Shown: in pieces, positions 8,920 through 16,781 of the stretch
How the letters are laid out: each line of letters opens with the position of its first letter
Position numbering within the stretch: the first letter of the stretch is position 1
Assembly (NCBI GenBank): GCA_030068525.1
Contig: JASJOS010000002.1
Location: 310,001-374,000, forward strand
Length of the DNA stretch: 64,000 nucleotides
Origin: Xanthocytophaga flava
Lineage (GTDB): Bacteria; Bacteroidota; Bacteroidia; Cytophagales; 172606-1
Reading direction: 5' to 3'
Notes under the pieces: generated by a model
Told to the model about the DNA's origin: nothing
Databases searched by the model: none
What the model saw: only the letters and a program-made list of their open reading frames with translations
Program-made: the position numbers and the translations under genes

Positions 8920-8961
8920 TCACATACCTGATATTTCATGACAGAAGTGACGGGTATGTGA
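8920..8961 (+). terminator. Weak hairpin terminator
   Basis: TCACATACC pairs with GGTATGTGA across a 24-nt loop, starting 11 nt after the barrel-gene stop and followed by the T-rich GTTCTTT. The long loop makes the call tentative. Confidence 0.4.
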
Positions 8962-9000
8962 GTTCTTTAGGTGCTAAAAAGTGGTTATAAAAATACAACT

Positions 9001-9945
9001 ATGAAAAAAAGAATAGGTATTTGTGGGCTTATCCTCTTAGCAGGATGGCTTACAGCTGCTCGTCCGGGAGATGCACTGAGTGACCTGGGCATGAAGATGT
9101 ATGATGTTGAAACTGGTGTACTGGAAAATATAAAGAATGAAAGTGCCTGGTATTTTTCGTCGTCTTCAGCCATGCGCAAGATAGCACGTCAAATACCAGA
9201 GAGTGCCAGAGCAGAAGCTGTAAAGGCTTTAGGAAAGGTTGTCAGATCCTATGTAGAGTCGCCAGATTTTAAGAAGCAATATGTAGAGTGGCTAAAGAAC
9301 AAATATCCTGTTGATGCACCTACTGCTGCTGAAAGAGAACTTGAAAGCGGTGCAAGTTCAGAAGCAACAAAAGCTGCAATGAATGAACAAGTGGCTACAG
9401 CTCAGCAGATGTTTGCACAAATGCCTGCCTCATCACTGGCTATGGGACTTCAGGCTCAGATCCAACAGGCAGAGGGTGAAATAGCCTCTCTGGAAGGAGA
9501 AGAAAAAACTGCCAGGACAAAAGAAGTAGCAGCACAGAAAAAGATGCTGGCTATAGCTAAATCTAATCCGGAAGAGTTTAAAAAGCAGTATGTTGCTTAT
9601 ATGAACAAGTATATGGCAGGGGAAGTTACAAATAGGCTCACTGAAGATGAAGAACGAATGAAAGAAGCTCGTATCCATATGGAGAAACGGAAAAAGCAAC
9701 AGGCCGTTTTGGACGCCCATTCTGATATAAAGCCTGCACTTCGTAAACGCCTGCAAGACTTTATTGTATTATGCAACTCTGTAGACTTTACTGCCAAGCT
9801 GACCTCAATAGGGTATAAACAGGAGTTTGTCAATCCTGCCTATCAACGAAAGTCTTCCGAATGGAAAATGCTTTTCCGGATAGGTAAGACTGCTACACTA
9901 TCTGCACGTGATTTTGCTCAGGAATGGCTGTCTCAATTAAAATAA
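9001..9945 (+). CDS. Exported helical protein of unknown function
   Basis: From the ATG at 9001 the product is 314 aa; a GTG at 8971 would add ten residues in front of an otherwise normal signal peptide, so the ATG is preferred. After the signal sequence (GICGLILLAGWLTAA) the protein is almost entirely helical and charged, with repeated stretches of the type FKKQYVEWLKNKY and FKKQYVAYMNKYM. The region around residues 150-240 (EGEEKTARTKEVAAQKKM, EEERMKEARIHMEKRKKQ-like) is a probable coiled coil. I do not recognise a family. It ends at a perfect palindromic terminator. Confidence 0.65.
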   Translation: MKKRIGICGLILLAGWLTAARPGDALSDLGMKMYDVETGVLENIKNESAWYFSSSSAMRKIARQIPESARAEAVKALGKVVRSYVESPDFKKQYVEWLKNKYPVDAPTAAERELESGASSEATKAAMNEQVATAQQMFAQMPASSLAMGLQAQIQQAEGEIASLEGEEKTARTKEVAAQKKMLAIAKSNPEEFKKQYVAYMNKYMAGEVTNRLTEDEERMKEARIHMEKRKKQQAVLDAHSDIKPALRKRLQDFIVLCNSVDFTAKLTSIGYKQEFVNPAYQRKSSEWKMLFRIGKTATLSARDFAQEWLSQLK

Positions 9946-9982
9946 ATAATAAAAGGTACAGATATCTGTACCTTTTATTATT
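9945..9982. terminator. Perfect palindromic bidirectional terminator
   Basis: Two 19-nt arms centred on GATATC (GGTACAGATATCTGTACC core flanked by AAAA/TTTT) are fully complementary and give T-runs in both directions. It overlaps the stop codon at 9945 and serves the convergent gene ending at 10014. Confidence 0.85.
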
Positions 9983-10013
9983 TCAGGATTATTACTGCCC
10001 TTAGCTGGAAAAG

Positions 10014-12470
10014 TTAATGATTTTTGTTTTCCAGTTCAGAAACCTTCCGGGTATACTTTTGAAGTTCCTCAAATACGGACTGAATCTTAGCTTCATAGAG
10101 TTCTACCTGCTGAGTACGGTGCTGCAATTCATCATAGGTAGACTTCATTTCTTCCTCGTAGCAGGCTATCATTTCTGTATGCTCCTGCATTTCCAGTTCC
10201 ATAAGCGATTCTTTGGTAACATCTGTTGCCAGTTTGATGATTTTATAGAGGGTTCCTGTTGCATCTTTAAGTGGAATATAAGATGCCTGTAACCATACAG
10301 CTGAATGAGTTCTGGTATATCTTTTGAACCGGGCAGTATTAGGTTCTCCTGCTTTTAATTTATCCCAAAAATTAGAATATTCCTCACTTTCCGCATAGAC
10401 AGTATCTACAAACAAACGATGGTGTTTCCCTTTTATATCATTTGATTTATAATCCATCAGATGCAGAAAGTTCTCATTGGCATTGAGAATAGTTCCGCGT
10501 ATATCAAATTCTATGATCGCAAAAGTAGTATCAATACCTGTGAACATATTATTTAACTCCATCTCTTTTCGTCTTAGTTCTTCCTGAACGACCACCAGTT
10601 GGTCCAGCATTTCCCGTGTACTGCTTTCTTGTGCATTCATTTGCTCTGCTTTTATATGGCTTTCTTCCAGTAGATGCTGCATTTGTTCGGTTATCTGATA
10701 ATCTCTTAGTGTTGCCGCAATATTTTCAGCAATAGCCTTTACAAATTCAATTTCATAGGGTAGAATGGCGGAGAAGGATGCTATTTCAAGTATTCCTTTG
10801 ATTTCATTCTGTGTCTTTAAGGGTACAATAAGTAAAATACGGGGTGTGGCTTCTCCCAATCCGGAAGTTATACGTACATAGTTTTCCGGTATTTCTGTGA
10901 GATAGATAGTATTGCCTTCCAGAAACGCCTGCCCTGTTAACCCCTGACCTGGAAGGATAAATACTGGTTCTTCCGAATGTTTATTTCGATTGAATGCATG
11001 GCAAGCCATCAGTTCCAGTACTGCCTGTGAATCTTTTTGCTTTACTAAAAAGAGTGACCCCTGATTCGCTTTCAGATACCTGATAATAAAACTGAGGATA
11101 TTCCCGCTTAATTCTTTTATATTTTGATTGTTGCGCAGAATGGAAGAGATAGTTGTCAGGCCTTCTGTTTTCCATAATTGGATAGTGTGATCTTCCTGCA
11201 CCTTCTGCAACTGATTGCGCATATGAGTAAGTGAATGTCCAAGACGATCTTCAGGGTAAAGATTCGTAAGTGTAACACTTAGATTCCCTTTGGCTATCTC
11301 GTCAGAAAATAGGGTTTTTGTTTTCAGTGAGTCGACCATTTCACTTACTGAGCTACTAATTTGTCCTATCTCGTTGTTGCTTTTCAGATTTTCAGGAATA
11401 GAGACGATAATACCTCTGGCTACTTTTTCCAGAACATCTCTCAATGTATCAATGTATTGTACCTGCAATAAATTTTTGCGGATAAGAAGATAGGTAATGG
11501 CGACCATCGCACTGTTAGCAAACAATACAATCAATAATACCTGTAGGACCTCTCCTGACAGACACATTGCTAATGTAAACTTTGTTGGGGATACCAGCGT
11601 AACAGCTTTCCAATAATTCTTCGCATTTGAAAGAATTCCATTACTGGTTGCTTGCTGGGCAATCATATTTCTTTTATCAGAAGATGCCTGATGAATCAAT
11701 GCATTTTCATCTGCCTGGTAAAGAAGCTCTGGTTGTTTTTTAAAGAAGAGGTCACGATCTATGGCTGTTAATTTTTCATTGTGTGCACCATACAGGAGTA
11801 TCTGAGCTTGAGGGTCTTTCTTCTGTAGTTCGGTTTCAGCATCCTTGCGAATCTTTTCAGCTGTTTTTTGCCAATTGGCAAATGTATACCATACACCAAT
11901 CATCTCACCTTCCGGATTTCTGACAGGAACTGCAAAAGCAATACCTTGTCCGGATGATTTATACAATTGTGCAACTGTTGGATCTACTATAAGGTCTGAA
12001 TGCCAGACATCATTAGTAGTGGTACTTTTTAAAGCTCCTCTGAACCAGTCTGTGTTGTACATATTACTGCCAATAAGACTAGTTGAAGGCAATGGAGTGT
12101 TCTGGGAGTTTTTGGTATTGACGGCAATTACATTACCTTCCATATTACAAAGCAGCAATAGATCATAAATGGATTGGTACTGCATCATTTGATTCATGAA
12201 TTCTTCCAGTCTACTATTTGCCTGAGGATTTACCACAGCTTCCGTTAGAAGCGAATTGTAGGCAAATGCCTTATTATTCATCTGACAAGCATACAGAGAT
12301 TGGTCTATTTTATCCAGAACAGTCTGAGAGGCAACACGGGCAGTAACCTTCTTTGCCTGGTTTTCTGATTCAATGATTTTATGGGTAAAATAATAAAATA
12401 GAGTAATGAGCATACCGGCTATAATGGTGCACATACCCAGATACAGGCGTGTAAATAAACGTTGATTCAT
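10014..12470 (-). CDS. Membrane-bound Cache-HAMP-GAF-PAS sensor without an output domain
   Basis: An 818-aa protein. A membrane helix at about 10-28 is followed by a periplasmic double-Cache-like sensor (about 35-305; YDLLLLCNMEGNVIAVN, TDWFRGALKS), a second helix near 308-330, a HAMP-like linker, a GAF domain (about 440-590; GQGLTGQAFLEGNTIYLTEIP, ILLIVPLK), a coiled coil, a PAS domain (about 645-765; TTFAIIEFDIRGTILNANENF) and a long C-terminal coiled coil. No histidine kinase, GGDEF, EAL, phosphatase or methyl-accepting hairpin is present. The downstream-half architecture matches the neighbouring gene at 12722, so the two are paralogs. It may act by coiled-coil contact with a partner. Ligand and partner are unknown. 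Confidence 0.8.
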   Translation of the reverse strand: MNQRLFTRLYLGMCTIIAGMLITLFYYFTHKIIESENQAKKVTARVASQTVLDKIDQSLYACQMNNKAFAYNSLLTEAVVNPQANSRLEEFMNQMMQYQSIYDLLLLCNMEGNVIAVNTKNSQNTPLPSTSLIGSNMYNTDWFRGALKSTTTNDVWHSDLIVDPTVAQLYKSSGQGIAFAVPVRNPEGEMIGVWYTFANWQKTAEKIRKDAETELQKKDPQAQILLYGAHNEKLTAIDRDLFFKKQPELLYQADENALIHQASSDKRNMIAQQATSNGILSNAKNYWKAVTLVSPTKFTLAMCLSGEVLQVLLIVLFANSAMVAITYLLIRKNLLQVQYIDTLRDVLEKVARGIIVSIPENLKSNNEIGQISSSVSEMVDSLKTKTLFSDEIAKGNLSVTLTNLYPEDRLGHSLTHMRNQLQKVQEDHTIQLWKTEGLTTISSILRNNQNIKELSGNILSFIIRYLKANQGSLFLVKQKDSQAVLELMACHAFNRNKHSEEPVFILPGQGLTGQAFLEGNTIYLTEIPENYVRITSGLGEATPRILLIVPLKTQNEIKGILEIASFSAILPYEIEFVKAIAENIAATLRDYQITEQMQHLLEESHIKAEQMNAQESSTREMLDQLVVVQEELRRKEMELNNMFTGIDTTFAIIEFDIRGTILNANENFLHLMDYKSNDIKGKHHRLFVDTVYAESEEYSNFWDKLKAGEPNTARFKRYTRTHSAVWLQASYIPLKDATGTLYKIIKLATDVTKESLMELEMQEHTEMIACYEEEMKSTYDELQHRTQQVELYEAKIQSVFEELQKYTRKVSELENKNH

Positions 12471-12670
12471 ACAACATATCTATGTTGATTAATAAGATTT
12501 ATTAGCTGGTTTAGCCCAGTCTATTTTAACAACAATCGTGGCGTCACATAGAAAGAACTATGTGATAGATGAAACAAAATAATCTGTTGGTTCCCCAGTC
12601 AGATAATAGGTTAATCGGTTTGTTTCAAATCAAACTTTTAATGCTGCTCGTCAGTTGTACTTTATAAATC

Positions 12671-12700
12671 AATAGGTAAGCTTGTATGAATCAACCTATT
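12671..12700 (-). terminator. Possible weak terminator
   Basis: AATAGGT and ACCTATT form 7-bp arms with a 16-nt loop, 22 nt past the stop of the upstream sensor gene on the minus strand. There is no clear T-run. Between here and 12470 there is also a TCACATA/TATGTGA repeat (12544-12565), a possible regulator site for the next gene. Confidence 0.3.
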
Positions 12701-12721
12701 CATAGAATGGATTGAAATATA

Positions 12722-14830
12722 CTATGCGGTTGTCAGACCGTTTCTTAGTTTTTCATTTTCAGTTTCCAGTAATGTAATTTGTTCGAGGTATCGTCTTTCT
12801 TTGTCAACCATTTCTTCGTGTTTAGCCGACATTTCTTCTAATGTATTGCGCATTTCCTGCTCATATACTTCTATCATTTCCATACGTTCTATATTTTCCA
12901 ACTGAAGTCTATGTTCTGCCGTAATGTCTGTTGCCAGTTTGATCACCTTATATATTTGCTCCGATTTGTTTTTCAGTGGTACATAGGATGCATGCAGCCA
13001 TACCTCAGATTGATTTTTGGCTATTCGTTTAAATTTACCGGATTGGATTTGACCTAGCCGTAGTTTATGCCAGAAAGATTCATAGTCCTGCTTCGCTGAC
13101 GAGTCATCTGGCATAAATATCTGATGAGGTTTACCTTTGATATCTTCCAGTGAATAATCCATTAATTGCAGAAAGTTTTCATTGGCATTAATGATTGTTC
13201 CATTGGTATCATACTCTATCATACCAAACGTAGAGTTGATGCCTTGCAAAAGATTATTGGTTTCTTGTTGGTTACGTTGTAGTTCTTCCTGAGTAGCTAC
13301 CAGTTCTTCCATACTCTGACGCATTTCTTCTTCCTGTGCACGCATTTGTTCTGACAGTTCCTTACTTTCATCCAGCAATTTGGCTGTATTTTCTGTCGCT
13401 TTAGCTGCAGCAAAAGAGACTGCAATATTTTCGGTAATCCGCTCTACAAAATGAATCTCGTGAGGTTGGAAAAGTTTAAATGAGGCCAATTCCAAGATAC
13501 CATATACAATCTGTTCATGTTTTAAAGGCACAACAAGAATGTTGTTGGGATTGGCATCACCCAGGCCAGATGTGATTCGAACATAATTTTGTGGAATCTC
13601 CTTTAAATAAATGGTCTCTGCTTCCTGCCATGCTTGTCCTGCCAGGCCTTCTCCCTGGCGAATCTGTTTGGACAAATATTTTTTGCGATTAAACGCATAG
13701 GCAGCCTTTAAATCCAGATAGGGATTATGTTCATCACTATCATTAACCATAAATAACACACCTTGATTGGCCCCGATATATTTGATTAACTCTGCCAGAA
13801 TGCGGTCAGATAAGATAAGTAAATCACTTTCTCTACGAAGAATAGTATTCAGATGATTTAATCCTTCATTAGTCCAGTTGCGTTTTTCATCGTTTTCTTT
13901 CACAGTTTTCATGTGCTGCTGCATTCTTAGCAATTCGCCAACCAGATTCTCTTCATTCAGATTCTTGTTTTCCTGTGTTAAGCCTTCCCACTCCACATTT
14001 CCTGAACCTTGTGTAACATTTTTAACAAAGCTAGTTGCCTTTCTCAGATTAGTGATTGTTGTTTCAATTAGTTCAACTGTATATTCATTTGTCTTTGTGC
14101 CAGGATCAAAAAGATATTTTCGGTTACTCTCACTCCAGTCTTTTAAAATCTTCTTACGTCTTATTTCTTCCTTTTTAAAGTAGTTAGCTATCCAGAGTAA
14201 TGCAGGCAATCCCAGAAGAATAGAAAAGATCTGAATCCATGTGTTCTCTAGTGTCGCTTTGTCGTATTCCTGTTGGGTTTCTTTGAGTATCGTATTTTCA
14301 AATGCTTTTAGGTGTGCTTCCAGGCGTTTGCCAATATTCTCAGATTTAATGTTATTATTGGATTGAAGCATTGAAGTAACTTCCTGTATACTGTCAATCC
14401 GGACTTGTGCAATAATCGTTTTGCTGAATTCCTGATAAGCTGTTACTGAATCACGAGTTATTTCTGCTAAAGCAAGCAAAGAGTCAATACTGGATGAATA
14501 ATATGGAAGACTCTTCTGCTGTGTAGTAAGAGCATTTACCAGATTGGTATAGGCCGACTGACTAGTAGCAATATTGGTTTCTAATCGTTGTAGATGATAG
14601 TCTTCTTTGGTAAAGGCGAACGTAAGTATCTCTTTATCCAGATTATACAGGCCACTTGAAATAAATTCATTGAAAAATTCTGATGATTTATAGGATTGTT
14701 CTTGGAGAACAATATTTTTTGACATTATTTGGCGGTTGCGGAAAAACAATAGTGCTGAACATAGCAATAAAGTCGCCACAAAAGCGATGGATAAGATAAC
14801 GCCATGTTTTCGTATAAAATGCAGTAGCAT
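12722..14830 (-). CDS. Membrane-bound GAF-PAS sensor, paralog of the next gene
   Basis: From the ATG at 14830 the product is 702 aa; a TTG at 14881 would add 17 residues before a normal membrane helix and is less likely. Helices at about 12-30 and 200-218 enclose a mostly helical periplasmic domain of four-helix-bundle (CHASE3-like) appearance. A linker, a GAF domain (about 325-480; RQGEGLAGQAWQEAETIYLKEIPQNYVRI in two parts, NILVVPLKHEQ), a coiled coil, a PAS domain (about 535-650; STFGMIEYDTNGTIINANENF) and a C-terminal coiled coil follow. From GAF to C-terminus it closely matches the 10014 gene, but the sensor half differs. No kinase or other catalytic domain is present. Confidence 0.8.
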   Translation of the reverse strand: MLLHFIRKHGVILSIAFVATLLLCSALLFFRNRQIMSKNIVLQEQSYKSSEFFNEFISSGLYNLDKEILTFAFTKEDYHLQRLETNIATSQSAYTNLVNALTTQQKSLPYYSSSIDSLLALAEITRDSVTAYQEFSKTIIAQVRIDSIQEVTSMLQSNNNIKSENIGKRLEAHLKAFENTILKETQQEYDKATLENTWIQIFSILLGLPALLWIANYFKKEEIRRKKILKDWSESNRKYLFDPGTKTNEYTVELIETTITNLRKATSFVKNVTQGSGNVEWEGLTQENKNLNEENLVGELLRMQQHMKTVKENDEKRNWTNEGLNHLNTILRRESDLLILSDRILAELIKYIGANQGVLFMVNDSDEHNPYLDLKAAYAFNRKKYLSKQIRQGEGLAGQAWQEAETIYLKEIPQNYVRITSGLGDANPNNILVVPLKHEQIVYGILELASFKLFQPHEIHFVERITENIAVSFAAAKATENTAKLLDESKELSEQMRAQEEEMRQSMEELVATQEELQRNQQETNNLLQGINSTFGMIEYDTNGTIINANENFLQLMDYSLEDIKGKPHQIFMPDDSSAKQDYESFWHKLRLGQIQSGKFKRIAKNQSEVWLHASYVPLKNKSEQIYKVIKLATDITAEHRLQLENIERMEMIEVYEQEMRNTLEEMSAKHEEMVDKERRYLEQITLLETENEKLRNGLTTA

Positions 14831-15233
14831 AACTCGGGAAGAAAAAATATGAATAGTTGCTCTTAAATTTCGTATAAGCAAATATAGAATGGCAGATGTG
14901 AATAAGATTTCGTTAAAAATAGATTATGGCACAGATGTAAGATTCTTGATTCTTGTCAGAAGCCCTATTTTTTGACTGATTCTGATAGCTTTAAAAAATC
15001 TCGCAGCAACCTGATTAGAAAAGCCTCTGATACCCCTGTAAGGCTGTTATTTTTACAATATTATTTATGGATGTATAATTCTTTTTAATATGGACAGTAG
15101 AGAAGAGTGATGTATTGAAAAAGTGTCATATAGACAAGTTACAGTCCTATTGTAAGATTATCAGGAGTTTTACCACGATTATTACTAAAAAATTGACAAC
15201 AGATAAATTTTAAACTTAAACTTTATTACACAC
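14831..15233. other. Divergent intergenic region
   Basis: 403 nt, AT-rich, between the sensor gene (minus) and the FGGY kinase (plus). It should carry both promoters; I see no convincing consensus pair, hairpin or small ORF. Confidence 0.5.
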
Positions 15234-16712
15234 ATGTACCTGCTAGGTTACGATATTGGGAGTTCTTTTATTAAGGCGTCTATCATAGATATTGAAACAG
15301 GAAAGTTAGTTGCTGCTGCCTCTGCACCTTCCGCAGAGATGCCTATGATTGCTCATAAGCCCGGTTGGGCAGAACAAGAGCCTGCTATGTGGTGGGAAAA
15401 TGCAAAGGATGCTACCCGGCAACTAACTCAGAAAGCTAATCTGAAAGAGGTAAAAGCCATTGGAATTTCTTATCAGATGCATGGACTGGTAGCAGTGGAT
15501 AGAAACCATGAAGTACTCAGACCATCTATTATATGGTGTGATAGTCGTGCTGTTGAGATTGGTGATACTGCTTTTGCTCAATTAGGCAAAGAGAATGCAT
15601 TAACCCATTTATTTAATTCTCCTGGTAACTTTACAGCTTCAAAGTTGCGGTGGGTACAGCAAAATGAACCACAAGTATACGAACGTATACATAAATTTAT
15701 GCTCCCTGGAGATTATCTGGCACTATGCCTAACAGGTGAAGCAACTACCACAGCTTCTGGTTTATCAGAAGGAATCTTATGGGATTTTCAGAACGAAAGA
15801 CCTGCGGATCTGTTACTTGATCTATATGGTATTTCACCTAGTTTGATCCCTACAATTGTTCCAACTTTTGCACCTCAGGGATATGTAACATCAAAAATAG
15901 CTGATGAGTTGGGTTTTACAGCTGGGATTCCCGTTTCATATAGAGCAGGAGATCAACCTAACAATGCTCTTTCATTGAACGTGCTGGAGCCAGGAGAGAT
16001 AGCTGCCACAGCGGGTACGTCCGGTGTCGTATATGGAATTACCGATCAGAAAGAGTACGATTCTGCTTCTCGTGTAAATTCCTTCTTACACGTAAATCAT
16101 ACCTCACAGCTTCCAAGATACGGTACCTTACTTTGTATTAATGGAACAGGTATCTTAAATAGCTGGTTGCGTAAAAATACTGCCAGTGGACTTACCTATG
16201 ATCAGATCAATCAATTGGCAGCTTCCGTTCCCGTGGGTAGTGATGGATTAGTAACATTACCATTTGGAAATGGAGCTGAACGTGTACTGGAGAATAAACT
16301 GGTAGGAGCTTCTGTACAGAATCTTAACTTTAATAATCATACACAGGCTCATTTGTTGCGTTCTGCTCAGGAAGGAATTGTATTTGCCTTGAATTATGGT
16401 GTAGATGTAATGAAAACACTGGGTGTCAAACCGCGTATTGTTCGGGCTGGAGATGCGAATATGTTTTTAAGTCCTTTGTTTGGAGAAGCTTTTTCTACCA
16501 TTACTGGTGCTGTTGTTGAATTGTACAATACAGATGGAGCCCAAGGAGCTGCACGGGCTGCAGGTGTAGGCGCTGGGATTTACAAGAGTTATAGAGAAGC
16601 TTGTCAAAGTTTGAAAACTACCCGTATTATAGAGCCCAATGTTGCTTTAAAAGATGCCTATGAACAAGCATATCTCCAATGGCTGAAAGCTTTGGAACGT
16701 ATGTTGCACTAA
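15234..16712 (+). CDS. xylB: FGGY-family carbohydrate kinase, probable xylulokinase
   Basis: A 492-aa cytoplasmic sugar kinase of normal length. The N-terminal phosphate-binding loop GYDIGSSFIKASIID, the MHGLVAVD segment, SIIWCDSRA, the AGDQPNNAL region with its catalytic-type aspartate, and the second ATPase motif TAGTSGVVYG all fit the FGGY family. The closest type I can name is xylulokinase (D-xylulose to xylulose 5-phosphate), but FGGY specificities overlap. No xylose isomerase, transporter or sugar regulator is next to it, so it stands alone between its own spacer and a strong terminator. Confidence 0.8.
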   Translation: MYLLGYDIGSSFIKASIIDIETGKLVAAASAPSAEMPMIAHKPGWAEQEPAMWWENAKDATRQLTQKANLKEVKAIGISYQMHGLVAVDRNHEVLRPSIIWCDSRAVEIGDTAFAQLGKENALTHLFNSPGNFTASKLRWVQQNEPQVYERIHKFMLPGDYLALCLTGEATTTASGLSEGILWDFQNERPADLLLDLYGISPSLIPTIVPTFAPQGYVTSKIADELGFTAGIPVSYRAGDQPNNALSLNVLEPGEIAATAGTSGVVYGITDQKEYDSASRVNSFLHVNHTSQLPRYGTLLCINGTGILNSWLRKNTASGLTYDQINQLAASVPVGSDGLVTLPFGNGAERVLENKLVGASVQNLNFNNHTQAHLLRSAQEGIVFALNYGVDVMKTLGVKPRIVRAGDANMFLSPLFGEAFSTITGAVVELYNTDGAQGAARAAGVGAGIYKSYREACQSLKTTRIIEPNVALKDAYEQAYLQWLKALERMLH

Positions 16713-16722
16713 TGCCAAAGAG

Positions 16723-16772
16723 ACAAACAAAAAGACTCTCCGATATCAATATCAGAGAGTCTTTTTGTTTGT
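16723..16772. terminator. Strong bidirectional terminator
   Basis: Two fully complementary 18-nt arms (ACAAACAAAAAGACTCTC and its complement) plus an inner GATAT/ATATC stem, with A- and T-runs on both flanks. It separates the convergent kinase and M16 protease genes. Confidence 0.9.
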
Positions 16773-16781
16773 AGGAGCCTA

